64,000 nt of DNA from Herpetosiphon gulosus (lineage in GTDB: Bacteria; Chloroflexota; Chloroflexia; Chloroflexales; Herpetosiphonaceae): contig NZ_BAABRU010000009.1 of assembly GCF_039545135.1 (NCBI RefSeq), forward strand, positions 124,001 to 188,000. The letters are read 5' to 3'. The notes below the pieces were generated by a model, which saw only the letters and a list, made by a program, of their open reading frames with translations, did not search any database and was not told the origin of the DNA. The translations under genes were made by a program, and so were the position numbers. Positions 24,915 through 33,600 of this stretch are shown here, in pieces. Numbering within the stretch: the stretch's first letter is position 1; each line of letters starts with the position of its first letter.

Positions 24915-24952
24915 AAAAAAACACCTGTTATGGCGAAAAACCATAACAGGTG
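24915..24952 (-). terminator. Rho-independent terminator of the phasin-like operon
   Basis: A perfect 12-bp stem (24922-24933 with 24941-24952), a 7-base loop and a seven-T run on the minus strand (24915-24921) lie just after the phasin-like gene. Confidence 0.9.
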
Positions 24953-24985
24953 GATTGCACGTTGCTAAGCAGCAGCGCCTAGGGG

Positions 24986-25381
24986 TTAGGCATTGCGGCT
25001 TTTCTTCAATTCTTCGACGCGAGCCGAAAGTTGGGCAATTTTGTCGCTCAATTCGTCGATATCGCGCTTTGAGGGAATGTTCATGCGGTTGAGCACTTGT
25101 TCAAGCCGCGTTTCAACCCGTGATTCGGCTTCATCGGCGACGTGTTCAACTTCACGCTTGCGGCGTGAGAGCACATCATTCAACAAGGTTTTGGCTTCGC
25201 GTTCGGCAACTTCACCACGATCAACCAAGCGACCAACGAATTGTTCCATTTCGTCGCGGGTCATGGCTACAGCGCCAACAGCGGCCAGCATGAGCTTGCG
25301 CACACCATCGACAAATGGCACACCACGATCGCTCGCTTCATCCTTGATTTCATTCAAGCTTACTTCGATTTCATCAGCCAT
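24986..25381 (-). CDS. Phasin-like protein (131 aa)
   Basis: This 131-residue, highly helical and charged protein has a mildly hydrophobic segment (GVRKLMLAAVGAVAMTRDEM, residues 25-44). A long heptad-rich region follows with NDVLSRRKREVEHVADEAES, and then NRMNIPSKRDIDELSDKIAQ. The MNIPSKRDIDEL phrase and a terminal coiled coil are typical of PhaF/PhaI-type phasins, which coat polyhydroxyalkanoate granules, though no PHA synthase is in the window. AAAGGAG precedes the ATG. It is the second of two related genes and ends at a clean terminator; an extended -10 motif in the 63-base gap may give it its own promoter. Confidence 0.75.
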   Translation of the reverse strand: MADEIEVSLNEIKDEASDRGVPFVDGVRKLMLAAVGAVAMTRDEMEQFVGRLVDRGEVAEREAKTLLNDVLSRRKREVEHVADEAESRVETRLEQVLNRMNIPSKRDIDELSDKIAQLSARVEELKKSRNA

Positions 25382-25425
25382 TACAAATACTCCTTTGGAT
25401 TGACCTATCGCTCACCAGTGGTTCC

Positions 25426-25434
25426 AGTATAGCA
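25426..25434 (-). promoter_or_regulatory. Extended -10 motif upstream of the second phasin-like gene
   Basis: The minus strand reads TGC-TATACT (TGn extended -10) 45 bases before the start codon. No good -35 is seen. Confidence 0.35.
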
Positions 25435-25444
25435 CCGCGCCAAA

Positions 25445-26182
25445 TTAGCCGCGAAGTGCTTCAAGTCGGCGTTCAACTTCGCGTTGGACAGTCACACGTT
25501 TGGCATGGCTGGCCTCGAACAATTTGACATGATGCAATTCGGCGATGCCCAAGCCTTCAAGCTTGGCAATGGCTTCTTCAGCCCGTAAGGCTTCGTAACC
25601 AGCAAATGGTTCGCGAATTTCACCATCAACCGTCAGATGTTTAGCAATCGCTTGTTCGATTTCGCGTTGAACCGTCACTCGTTTGGAATGATTGCTTTCG
25701 TAGGCTTCCAAAGCAAACAGTTCGTCGAGACTCAAGGTTGGCATCAAGACAATAATTTCTTCAGCGGTCAGGCTATCGTAGTTGGCAACCGGGGCAATGC
25801 TGCCATCACTGCCAAGCTCGCGCAATTGAGCGTTAAGTTGGGCAATGCGGGCATCGAGTACGCGCAAGGTTTTGCGTGAAGGAATATTCAAGCCTTCCAA
25901 AACATCGCTAACCCCGCGCTCAACCGTTTGGCTAGCATCTTGCACATCTTCGTTCAAACTTTTTTGTTCGCGGCGCAAACGTTCGTTCAAATCTTTCAAA
26001 TCGCCACGAACCCCAGCGGCAACTTTTTCACCACGCTTGATCAATTTTTTGAAGGTTTTTTCACCACTATCAATGGCCAAACCAGCAACCCCTAAGCCTG
26101 CCAACCATGAGCGGCGAGCTACTTTTTGGGCACTTTTAACTTGCTTTTCAGTTGTATCAGCAATTTGGCGAATGATCGTCAT
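25445..26182 (-). CDS. Phasin-like protein with duplicated C-terminal helical motif (245 aa)
   Basis: Residues 1-135 form a phasin-like unit: RRSWLAGLGVAGLAIDSGEK, long charged helices and EGLNIPSRKTLRVLDARIAQLN, closely parallel to the neighbouring 131-residue protein. The C-terminal 100 residues hold two copies of one motif, about 46 residues each: YDSLTAEEIIVLMPTLSLDE followed by NHSKRVTVQREIE, and YEALRAEEAIAKLEGLGIAE followed by SHAKRVTVQREVE. This looks like a paired small-helix module seen in phasin-associated proteins of Actinobacteria, used perhaps for protein or DNA contact. AAGGAG precedes the ATG. A strong promoter lies upstream. Confidence 0.75.
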   Translation of the reverse strand: MTIIRQIADTTEKQVKSAQKVARRSWLAGLGVAGLAIDSGEKTFKKLIKRGEKVAAGVRGDLKDLNERLRREQKSLNEDVQDASQTVERGVSDVLEGLNIPSRKTLRVLDARIAQLNAQLRELGSDGSIAPVANYDSLTAEEIIVLMPTLSLDELFALEAYESNHSKRVTVQREIEQAIAKHLTVDGEIREPFAGYEALRAEEAIAKLEGLGIAELHHVKLFEASHAKRVTVQREVERRLEALRG

Positions 26183-26251
26183 AGATCGCTCCTTTTGGGT
26201 GATCCAACCACCAGTTGGCAGTTGTCTATAGCACAGGTTGTTGTTTCGATG

Positions 26252-26303
26252 TCATGACGCGTTGCGTTATTGAGAATATAACACGCCGCGTCATGAATGT
26301 CAA
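26252..26303 (-). promoter_or_regulatory. Strong promoter inside a perfect inverted repeat (phasin operon)
   Basis: The minus strand has consensus TTGACA (26298-26303), a 17-base spacer and TATATT (26275-26280). Perfect 10-base arms TCATGACGCG (26252-26261 on plus) and CGCGTCATGA (26287-26296) flank the -10 box; one arm lies in the spacer and the other just past the expected start. This is the geometry of a repressor operator. Confidence 0.7.
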
Positions 26304-26351
26304 GAGCTATGTAGATTGATCTTACGCCAGGGCAATGCTGATTGATAGGTA

Positions 26352-27611
26352 CTAGATTGACTCAAGCACAGCGACCATGCGGTCGATCTCAGTGCGTGTG
26401 TTGTAATGGGCCAAACCAACCCGTACCATACCACCTTGCTCAAGCAAGCCTAAGCGTTCGACTGCTCGTAGCGCATAATAATGACCATCCCAAACGCAAA
26501 TGCCTTCGTTACCAAGGGTTTTGGCAATCGCTTGGGGCATAACTCCAGCCTTGCGGAATGCCACAGTTGGTACACGCAAATGGCCGCGTTCAGGCTCCAA
26601 AATGCCATACAACTGCACCCCGTTGAGCGTTTGTAATGCTTGAATCAGATATTGACCAAGGCCTTGTTCAGCTTCGGCAATCGCATGCATCGCGGCCAAC
26701 AAGACTGCACGTTGACCAACTGTCTCGCCAAGTTGTTGATCGTAGCGCTCCATATAGCCCACGCCTAAGCCACCGAGATATTCCAAGGCTCCGTTGATAC
26801 CCGCTTGGCCCTCAAAATTTTGGGTGCCAGTTTCCCAGCGGCTAGGCAAGGTTTCGGGGGCAGGCCGCACTTTATAGGCAAACAGCCGCTCAAGATGTTC
26901 GCGTTTGGCCCAGAGCACTCCAACATGCGGCCCAAAAAATTTATAGGCCGAACATGCCACAAAATCGGCATCAAGCGCTTTGACATCGCATGGAATGTGG
27001 GGCACGCTCTGAACTGCATCAATAAAACACAACGCTCCCACGGCATGGGCTTGTTTGACAATTGTTTGAACATCATTAATCGTGCCAAAGGCATTTGAGG
27101 CCCAACCAACCGCAACGAATTTAGTGCGCGGCGAAAGATAACGCTCAAAATCGCTCATCAACAAGGTGCAATCATCGGGATTAATATCCACAAAGTGTAC
27201 AGTAACCCCACGTTCCTCAGCGGCCAAGAGCCATGGCGTAACGTTGGCATCGTGGTCAAGCATGGTCAGAATAATTTCATCGCCAGCTTGCCATTCACGG
27301 GATAGCGAACGGCTAAGCGCAAAGGTCAATGAAGTCATGTTGGCTCCCAGCACAATTTCATCTGGCTCGCCGCCAAGCAAGGCCGCCAAACCTGCATGAC
27401 ATTCATCAATGACAGCATCGGTGCGCTGGCTCGTGATAAAAGCACCATGGGTATTGGCAACCGAACGCCGCAAATAATCGGTCATCTGGCCAATCACCTG
27501 TTGTGGTACTTGGGTTCCGCCAGGGTTATCAAAAAAAACTAAGGGTTTCCCCGCGTGAGTCTGGGTTAACGCTGGAAAGTGACTGCGAAATGGCGCTAAA
27601 TCGACCGTCAT
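26352..27611 (-). CDS. Class V aminotransferase, cysteine-desulfurase-like (VC1184 type)
   Basis: This 419-residue PLP enzyme opens with FFDNPGGTQVPQQVIGQM and has SVANTHGAFITSQRTD, TMLDHDANVTPWL and the PLP-binding Lys224 in FVACSAYKFFGPHVGVLW. The overall match is to the cysteine-desulfurase-like VC1184 subfamily. The active-site Cys loop of true SufS is not evident, so sulfur transfer to a Fe-S scaffold is unproven and a related lyase or transaminase role is possible. No suf or isc genes adjoin. It is a single gene upstream of the phasin promoter. Confidence 0.88.
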   Translation of the reverse strand: MTVDLAPFRSHFPALTQTHAGKPLVFFDNPGGTQVPQQVIGQMTDYLRRSVANTHGAFITSQRTDAVIDECHAGLAALLGGEPDEIVLGANMTSLTFALSRSLSREWQAGDEIILTMLDHDANVTPWLLAAEERGVTVHFVDINPDDCTLLMSDFERYLSPRTKFVAVGWASNAFGTINDVQTIVKQAHAVGALCFIDAVQSVPHIPCDVKALDADFVACSAYKFFGPHVGVLWAKREHLERLFAYKVRPAPETLPSRWETGTQNFEGQAGINGALEYLGGLGVGYMERYDQQLGETVGQRAVLLAAMHAIAEAEQGLGQYLIQALQTLNGVQLYGILEPERGHLRVPTVAFRKAGVMPQAIAKTLGNEGICVWDGHYYALRAVERLGLLEQGGMVRVGLAHYNTRTEIDRMVAVLESI

Positions 27612-27773
27612 GGTAACTCCTTGGCAACTATGCTAGGTCGCTTGCAAGCGGGCTAGCCAGTAAAACAAGCTTTATCATACAAGATCTAGCTAAGGACGAT
27701 TTTAGGAGCATTCTGTTGGGATGTAAAAATGGGTTAATCCCGCAACCCAAGCGCTAAAAAGCCTAATCTGGAC

Positions 27774-27802
27774 TTGCCAAAAGCCCTAACTATCGGTATA
27801 CT
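27774..27802 (+). promoter_or_regulatory. Sigma-70-like promoter for the LGFP-like secreted protein
   Basis: TTGCCA (27774-27779) and TATACT (27797-27802) are 17 bases apart, 42 bases before the start codon and its strong AAGGAGGAGG ribosome site. Confidence 0.7.
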
Positions 27803-27844
27803 CAGACTTGGGTTCTCATTTTAGATTAATCCTAAGGAGGAGGT

Positions 27845-29224
27845 ATGCTCCCACGTTCGACCGTGCGGCGCAGCATGGCGTTAATCATTGTAATGATGCT
27901 TTTAACGCTCATTGCTGTCCGACCTCAAGCTTCTAACGCTGCCGACCCACCAACCTACTATCCTGAAACCGGTCACTACCTTGGTGGTGGTTTCCGTGAT
28001 TATTGGAAGGCTAACGGCGGCTTGCAAATTTTTGGCTACCCAATTACTGAAGAATATCGCAACGCACAGGGTAAAACCATCCAATGGTTTGAACGTGCGC
28101 GCTTTGAGTTAGCCAGCAATGGCTCGATTGAGTTGGGGCTTTTGGGGCGCGAAGCAACCGTTAATCGGGTGTTTCCACAAATTCCACCTCAAGCCAACGA
28201 TGCCAACCATCGCTACTTCCCCGAAACCAGCCATATGGTTATGTGGGGTTTCAAAACCATTTGGGAAACCAAGGGTGGTTTAGGTGTATTTGGCTACCCG
28301 ATTAGCGAAGAGATGGATGAAATTCTCGCTTCGGATAATAAATGGCATACTGTTCAATATTTCGAGCGTGCTCGCTTTGAATTTTGGCCCGACTACCCAG
28401 CTGGACAACGGGTTGTTGTCAGCGATTTAGGTCGGCGCTTAGCTCCTCGCGAGTTGACAACACCATTACCACCAGGCAGCCCGCCAGGAAGTGCCCCTCC
28501 AGGTGCACCTGGTTTGCCACCGAACAAAGATGCAATTGTTACACCAAGTTCTGGACCAGAAGGCACAACTTTTAGTTTCAATGGTTTTGGCTTTGTTGCA
28601 GGTGAAGAAGTGGTTTTGTGGTTGACCTCACCTGATGGGACGGTCTATCCGGCCAACTCCACAACCTATGCTGATATTGATGGTTCATTAACCTCATCGG
28701 ATATTTACGTCACGATCAACCAGGGGGTTGGGGTTTGGGCTATTACTGCCCAAGGTCGGCTCAGCGGACATGCCAGCATTGGGTATTTTGAAGTTACGCG
28801 AGCACCTGAGCAGCCACTTCCCTCCGATTATAACGCACGGGTTGACCCTCGCGAGGGTCGACAGGATACGATTTACAACTTCTATGCAGGAGGGTTTGTT
28901 CCAGGCGAAGTAGTTGCGGTTGGTGTACTCAACGAATATGACGAACTCGTAACCGAAGTTCTTGGCGTTTATGCTGATGGTAATGGATCGATTGATTATG
29001 CCAATATTCGTTTTATGCCAAATAATTCCTTCGATCCCGGCATTTATCAAATCTATTCAGTAAGCGAAAGTGGGCGTGAGGCATATGCCTTCTTGCGCAT
29101 GCGCAGCAATAGTGTAACCAGCGTATCAACCTTGAGTATGCGTCAATCAGCAACTCCAAGCGGTTCCTTGAATCGTGGCGACGGGGCAGCAAGCGAAGGT
29201 AATCTCGATTTCTTCCAGAAATAG
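27845..29224 (+). CDS. Secreted protein with two LGFP-like repeats and two Ig-like domains
   Basis: This 459-residue exported protein has a Sec signal peptide (basic start, hydrophobic 11-25, likely cut after SNA near 32). Residues 35-200 hold two copies of an LGFP-like unit, YYPETGHYLGGGFRDYW / GGLQIFGYPITEEY / WFERARFEL and YFPETSHMVMWGFKTIW / GGLGVFGYPISEEM / YFERARFEF. A Pro/Gly linker (about 205-230) leads to two beta-sandwich modules that each start with a GPEGTTFSFNGFGFVAGE-like phrase (about 235-335 and 345-430). LGFP repeats can bind cell-wall polymers; a surface or matrix role is inferred. It has its own promoter and terminator. Confidence 0.85.
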   Translation: MLPRSTVRRSMALIIVMMLLTLIAVRPQASNAADPPTYYPETGHYLGGGFRDYWKANGGLQIFGYPITEEYRNAQGKTIQWFERARFELASNGSIELGLLGREATVNRVFPQIPPQANDANHRYFPETSHMVMWGFKTIWETKGGLGVFGYPISEEMDEILASDNKWHTVQYFERARFEFWPDYPAGQRVVVSDLGRRLAPRELTTPLPPGSPPGSAPPGAPGLPPNKDAIVTPSSGPEGTTFSFNGFGFVAGEEVVLWLTSPDGTVYPANSTTYADIDGSLTSSDIYVTINQGVGVWAITAQGRLSGHASIGYFEVTRAPEQPLPSDYNARVDPREGRQDTIYNFYAGGFVPGEVVAVGVLNEYDELVTEVLGVYADGNGSIDYANIRFMPNNSFDPGIYQIYSVSESGREAYAFLRMRSNSVTSVSTLSMRQSATPSGSLNRGDGAASEGNLDFFQK

Positions 29225-29251
29225 TTAACGAACCTCGCTTGATGATTAATA

Positions 29252-29279
29252 GGGATGCGCGATTGCGCATCCCTTTTTT
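29252..29279 (+). terminator. Rho-independent terminator
   Basis: A perfect 9-bp stem (GGGATGCGC/GCGCATCCC), a 4-base loop and six T residues follow the secreted-protein gene. Confidence 0.93.
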
Positions 29280-29307
29280 GTCGCTTCAGCCCGCAGGATG
29301 CTATAAT
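29278..29307 (+). promoter_or_regulatory. Promoter of the isocitrate-dehydrogenase-family gene
   Basis: TTGTCG (29278-29283) and a perfect TATAAT (29302-29307) have an 18-base spacer. The -35 box starts in the T tract of the preceding terminator. Confidence 0.55.
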
Positions 29308-29363
29308 GCTGCTACGGTTCGACCGTACAAATGCAGGGGCTTTTGAATCGAAAGGATCAATCA

Positions 29364-30449
29364 ATGGCTCATCGGGTTACCTTGATTCGTGGTGACGGAA
29401 CAGGACCAGAACTTGCCGAAGCTACACGCCGGGTCTTAGAAGCTACAGGCGTGGCTTTTGATTGGGATATTCAGGATGCTGGGGTCGATGTGATGGAGCA
29501 ATTAGGGACTCCATTGCCCGATTCTGTGCTCGAATCAATTCGTTCAACCAAAGTGGCGTTAAAAGCGCCAATTACCACCCCCGTTGGCACAGGTTTTCGC
29601 TCAGTCAATGTGGCGATTCGTAAAGAACTCGACCTCTATGCCTGTGTTCGGCCATGTCGTTCCTACCCTGGCGTGCGCTCACGCTTTGAAAACATCGATC
29701 TTGTAGTTGTGCGCGAAAACACCGAAGATCTCTACGCGGGGATCGAGTTTGAGCGTGGCACTGATGAAGTGGCCGAATTGCGCAACTGGCTGCTGCAAAA
29801 ACGCCCAAATGCCTTGATCAAAGAGCCAGGTGGTATCTCGATTAAGCCCATGTCGGTGCCTGGCTCAGAGCGAATTGTGCGCTTTGCCTTTGAATATGCC
29901 CGCGCCAACAAACGCAAAAAAGTCACAGCAGTTCACAAAGCCAATATTATGAAGTTCAGCGATGGGCTGTTCTTAGAGGTTGCCCGTGAAGTTGCTAAAG
30001 ATTATCCCGATATCGAGTTCGATGATCGGATTGTCGATAATATGTGTATGCAGTTGGTGCAAAAACCAGAGCTCTATGATGTGATGGTATTGCCCAATTT
30101 GTATGGCGATATTTTGAGCGATTTGTGCGCTGGCATGGTTGGGGGCCTTGGGGTTGCCCCAGGCGGCAACATCGGCGAACATGGCGCAGTTTTTGAAGCG
30201 ACCCACGGCTCAGCTCCAAAATACAAAAATCTCAACAAAGTCAACCCAACCGCCTTGATCCTCTCAGGCGAGTTGATGTTGCGCCACTTGGGCGAAATCG
30301 AAGCCGCTGATCGGCTCAATGCAGCGGTTGCAACGGTGATTGCTGAAGGTAAGGATGTAACCTACGACCTGAAGGATGATCGTAACGACCCAAGCGCGGT
30401 TGGGACTGCCGAAATGGCCGATGCCATTATTGCTAAATTGCAAGCCTAA
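29364..30449 (+). CDS. icd: Isocitrate/isopropylmalate dehydrogenase family enzyme (NAD-type IDH)
   Basis: This 361-residue beta-decarboxylating dehydrogenase has [10 protein letters not shown] at the start and [20 protein letters not shown] with the substrate-phosphate Ser. It goes on with the IDH-like [15 protein letters not shown], the catalytic Lys region [13 protein letters not shown], the metal aspartates in [17 protein letters not shown], and the cofactor loop [11 protein letters not shown]. The ENTEDLYAG phrase favours isocitrate (or homoisocitrate) over 3-isopropylmalate as substrate; HGSAPKYK is usual for NAD use. The start at 29364 has AAAGGA upstream; an earlier in-frame ATG lacks a site. 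Confidence 0.88.
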   Translation: MAHRVTLIRGDGTGPELAEATRRVLEATGVAFDWDIQDAGVDVMEQLGTPLPDSVLESIRSTKVALKAPITTPVGTGFRSVNVAIRKELDLYACVRPCRSYPGVRSRFENIDLVVVRENTEDLYAGIEFERGTDEVAELRNWLLQKRPNALIKEPGGISIKPMSVPGSERIVRFAFEYARANKRKKVTAVHKANIMKFSDGLFLEVAREVAKDYPDIEFDDRIVDNMCMQLVQKPELYDVMVLPNLYGDILSDLCAGMVGGLGVAPGGNIGEHGAVFEATHGSAPKYKNLNKVNPTALILSGELMLRHLGEIEAADRLNAAVATVIAEGKDVTYDLKDDRNDPSAVGTAEMADAIIAKLQA

Positions 30450-30460
30450 TTGGGCTATCA

Positions 30461-30488
30461 CTGGCGATCAGGTTAGGCTGATCGCCAG
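30461..30488 (+). terminator. Hairpin after the isocitrate-dehydrogenase gene
   Basis: A perfect 10-bp stem (CTGGCGATCA/TGATCGCCAG) with an 8-base loop starts 11 bases past the stop; there is no T tract. Confidence 0.55.
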
Positions 30489-30621
30489 CTATCCCCATAT
30501 TTAGAGACTATACCCAAGAATTAATTCAGCTTCATGGTACACTTCATCTCAGCCGACTGTACGCGAAATGGTAGGTAGATGTGCCGTGGTATGATCCACT
30601 GTTTGGCATTCTAGAACGTAT

Positions 30622-33600
30622 ATGACACAATCAACATGGCCAGCAACATCAGAATTACCTGCTATCCCCAAGGTACGGATCTTGGGCGAAATCGGACGGG
30701 GCTTACATAGCACTGTCTATCGTTGTGTGCGCGATGGCCAAACCTATGCCTTGAAAATTCCCCGCCTGAATGGCAACCAATCGCCAACTATGGCAGCGGC
30801 GGCATTTCGGCGCGAAGCCAGTGCCTTGGCATTGGTACGCCACCCCAGTTTGCCCGAGGTAATCGAGGTTGATCACTACAACGAGATGCCCTATATCATT
30901 ATGGAGTTGGTTCAAGGCCAAACGTTGCTTGATTTGGTGGCACTTGGGCCGTTGCCTGAAAGTTTAGTCATTCGGCTGATCAAAGATTTAGCCAGTGCCT
31001 TGGCCGCAGTCCATCGCCAAGGCATCACGCACCGCGATATTCAGCCCCGCAATATGTTGATGCAGCCCTCAGGCAACATTAAATTAATCGATTTTGGCTT
31101 TGCTAGCCACAATAGCCTTGACCCTGAGCAAACTCATGTGTTGGGCACGCTGCGCTATAGTTCGCCCGAACAAACTGGCTATCTCAAACGCAACGTCGAT
31201 GCCCGCTCCGATCTGTATGCTTTTGGCGCAGTCTTGTTTGAATGTTTGGTTGGCGTACCACCTTTCAATGCTTCAAATATTACCGATTTGATCCGCCAAC
31301 ATGCCGTCGTCTTAGCACCCGATGTACGTTCGATGGCTCCCCATGTCTCACCTGCGCTGGCCGAAATCGTCGCTCGCCTGCTAGCCAAAGATCCTGACGA
31401 TCGCTATCAAACAGCCGAGGGCTTGCTCTCGGATATTAATCAAATTGATAGCTTAAATCTCATGTTGGCTGCTGGTCGCCCAATTCGCCTTGGAGCCGAT
31501 GACCTCTGGACAGGGGCGCTCTACGATAATGATTTGATTGGGCGTGATGCCGAGTTGGCAATCTTACGTCAAGGCTGGAATAGTGCTCGCCAAGGCCATG
31601 GCAGCGTCATCGCCATCAAAGGCGCGATGGGTTTAGGCAAAAGCCAATTAGGCCGCGAAATGTTGCATCGAGCACGGTCGCTTGGTGGTTTGACCTTTGG
31701 CTCAACCTGCGTCAAAGATTCAGCCCTACCCTACAGTGCCTTGCGCAGCCCGTTTGAGCAATATGTGCATTATTTGGAATTGATGCCCGAAAGCCAGCGC
31801 CGCCATGCCGAGGAGCAACTACGCCAATTTGTGCAAGGCTACCAAGAGCTGATGTTGCGCACATTTCCATGTTTGCAACCAATTTTGCCCCACACCAAAC
31901 AACCTGAATTGGCGACCGATTACGAGCGTTTTAATACGATCTTGGCCGATTTGCTACTTTGGATGACCCGTGTGCATCCTGCGGCTGTCTGGTTTATTGA
32001 CGATCTGCAAGCGATTGATGATGCCAGTTTTAATGTTGTGCGCCGAATTATCGGACGGATTCAGCAAGTGCCCTTGTGTTTGATTATTTCTTTAAATGAT
32101 AGTCTCGATAGCCAAATGGTCTATGAGCGACTCACGCTCAATCAGCCCATTCCCATCCAAGAGATTTTGCTGCAACCCCTAACCGATCAAGCTGCTACCC
32201 AATTTATTACCAGCTATTTAGGTGGCTATAACGTCGATCAGCAAATTATCAACGAGATCGTCGCTCGCAGTGTTGGCAGTCCGTTTGCCTTGCGCGAATA
32301 TATCCAAACCCTGTTGGATACTGGGATGTTGCGCTTGGTTAACACTTGCTGGATGATCGACGATCAAAGTTTGACCAAATTGGCGTTGCCCTCGCATGTG
32401 GTGCGCTTGGTGCTGAGCCGAATCGATGAGCTAAGCCCCAAAGTGCGGGCAATTCTCGAATTAGCAGCAGTGCTGGGCTTTCAATTTCGCCGCAATAGCT
32501 TAATTGAGCTATGGCAAGGTGAGCCAAGCGAAGTCTACGAGGCCTTAACGATTGGCGGACGCAGCCATTTAATCGAGCGCAGCGCATCGGGCCATTATCA
32601 TTTTGCTCACCAAAATATCTATCAAGTTTTTCTCGAAGGCATTACGCCTGAGCAACAGCAACAATTACATGCCCAAATTGCCAAAAATCTTGATCACGAG
32701 CAGCTTGAGCCAGAAGCAATGTATCAATTGGCCTATCACTATGCCCGAGCGAAAAGCAGCGACCCAACATTTTTGGCTCGTGGCTTTACGATTTTGAGCA
32801 ATGCAGGGCAGGTGGCGCTAGAGAATTATGCCTACGATGAAGCTTATCATTTTTTCGAGCAGGCCTACCAGATTGCCCAAGGCCAATCATTAGCATTTCA
32901 GCCGCAACAACATGCCCAATTTGCCCAACTCTGCCTGCGTTTAGGCCAAAATCAAACTGCCTTGGTGCATTTGCAAGCAGCGCTCGAACAAACCAGCGAA
33001 CCAGATCATCAGGCGCGGTTGCTCACGGCCATTGCCCATATTCACGCTTGGCAACAACAACCACGCGACATTTGGCGCTACTTTGATCAAGCATTTGAGG
33101 CATTAAACGAACCAGCCTTAGAACGTTCATTGCTTGGCTTGATCAGTGATATAGGGCGCTCACTTGGCCGCTTGCTCAAAAGTAGTGTGCCATGGTTACA
33201 ACCAAGCTCGCCCCAACAGCAGCAACGCATCATCATTTTGCTGGAAATCTATGATACGGTGGGAATGTATGCCTACCTGAATAGCCAAATGTTGTTGTTG
33301 GTCAGCCTCTTTTTACGCTCGTTGGTTTGGGCACGCCGTGGGCGCACCCGTCCGGCTCGCGTGCGAGCGTTGAGCAACTATGCCAGTATGTGGGCAATGG
33401 TTGGTCAGCGCCATTTAGCCAAACGGGCCTTGAATAAAGCTAAAACCATCGCCACTACTCCGACCGCTGATCGTATGTTGCAGGCGCGGGTGGCCTTGTA
33501 CGAAGGCTTTATTAGCCATATCATTGGCGATGAAGTGCAGGCTGAACGATTACTACGCACAACATTACGTCAACATACAACCACAATCGATTCGCTGGCT

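Noticed and set aside
24986-26182. Phasin-like pair as apolipoprotein-type or histone-like proteins
   Set aside because: The NIPSKR block and coiled-coil layout fit phasins better; no basic Ala/Lys/Pro tail is seen.
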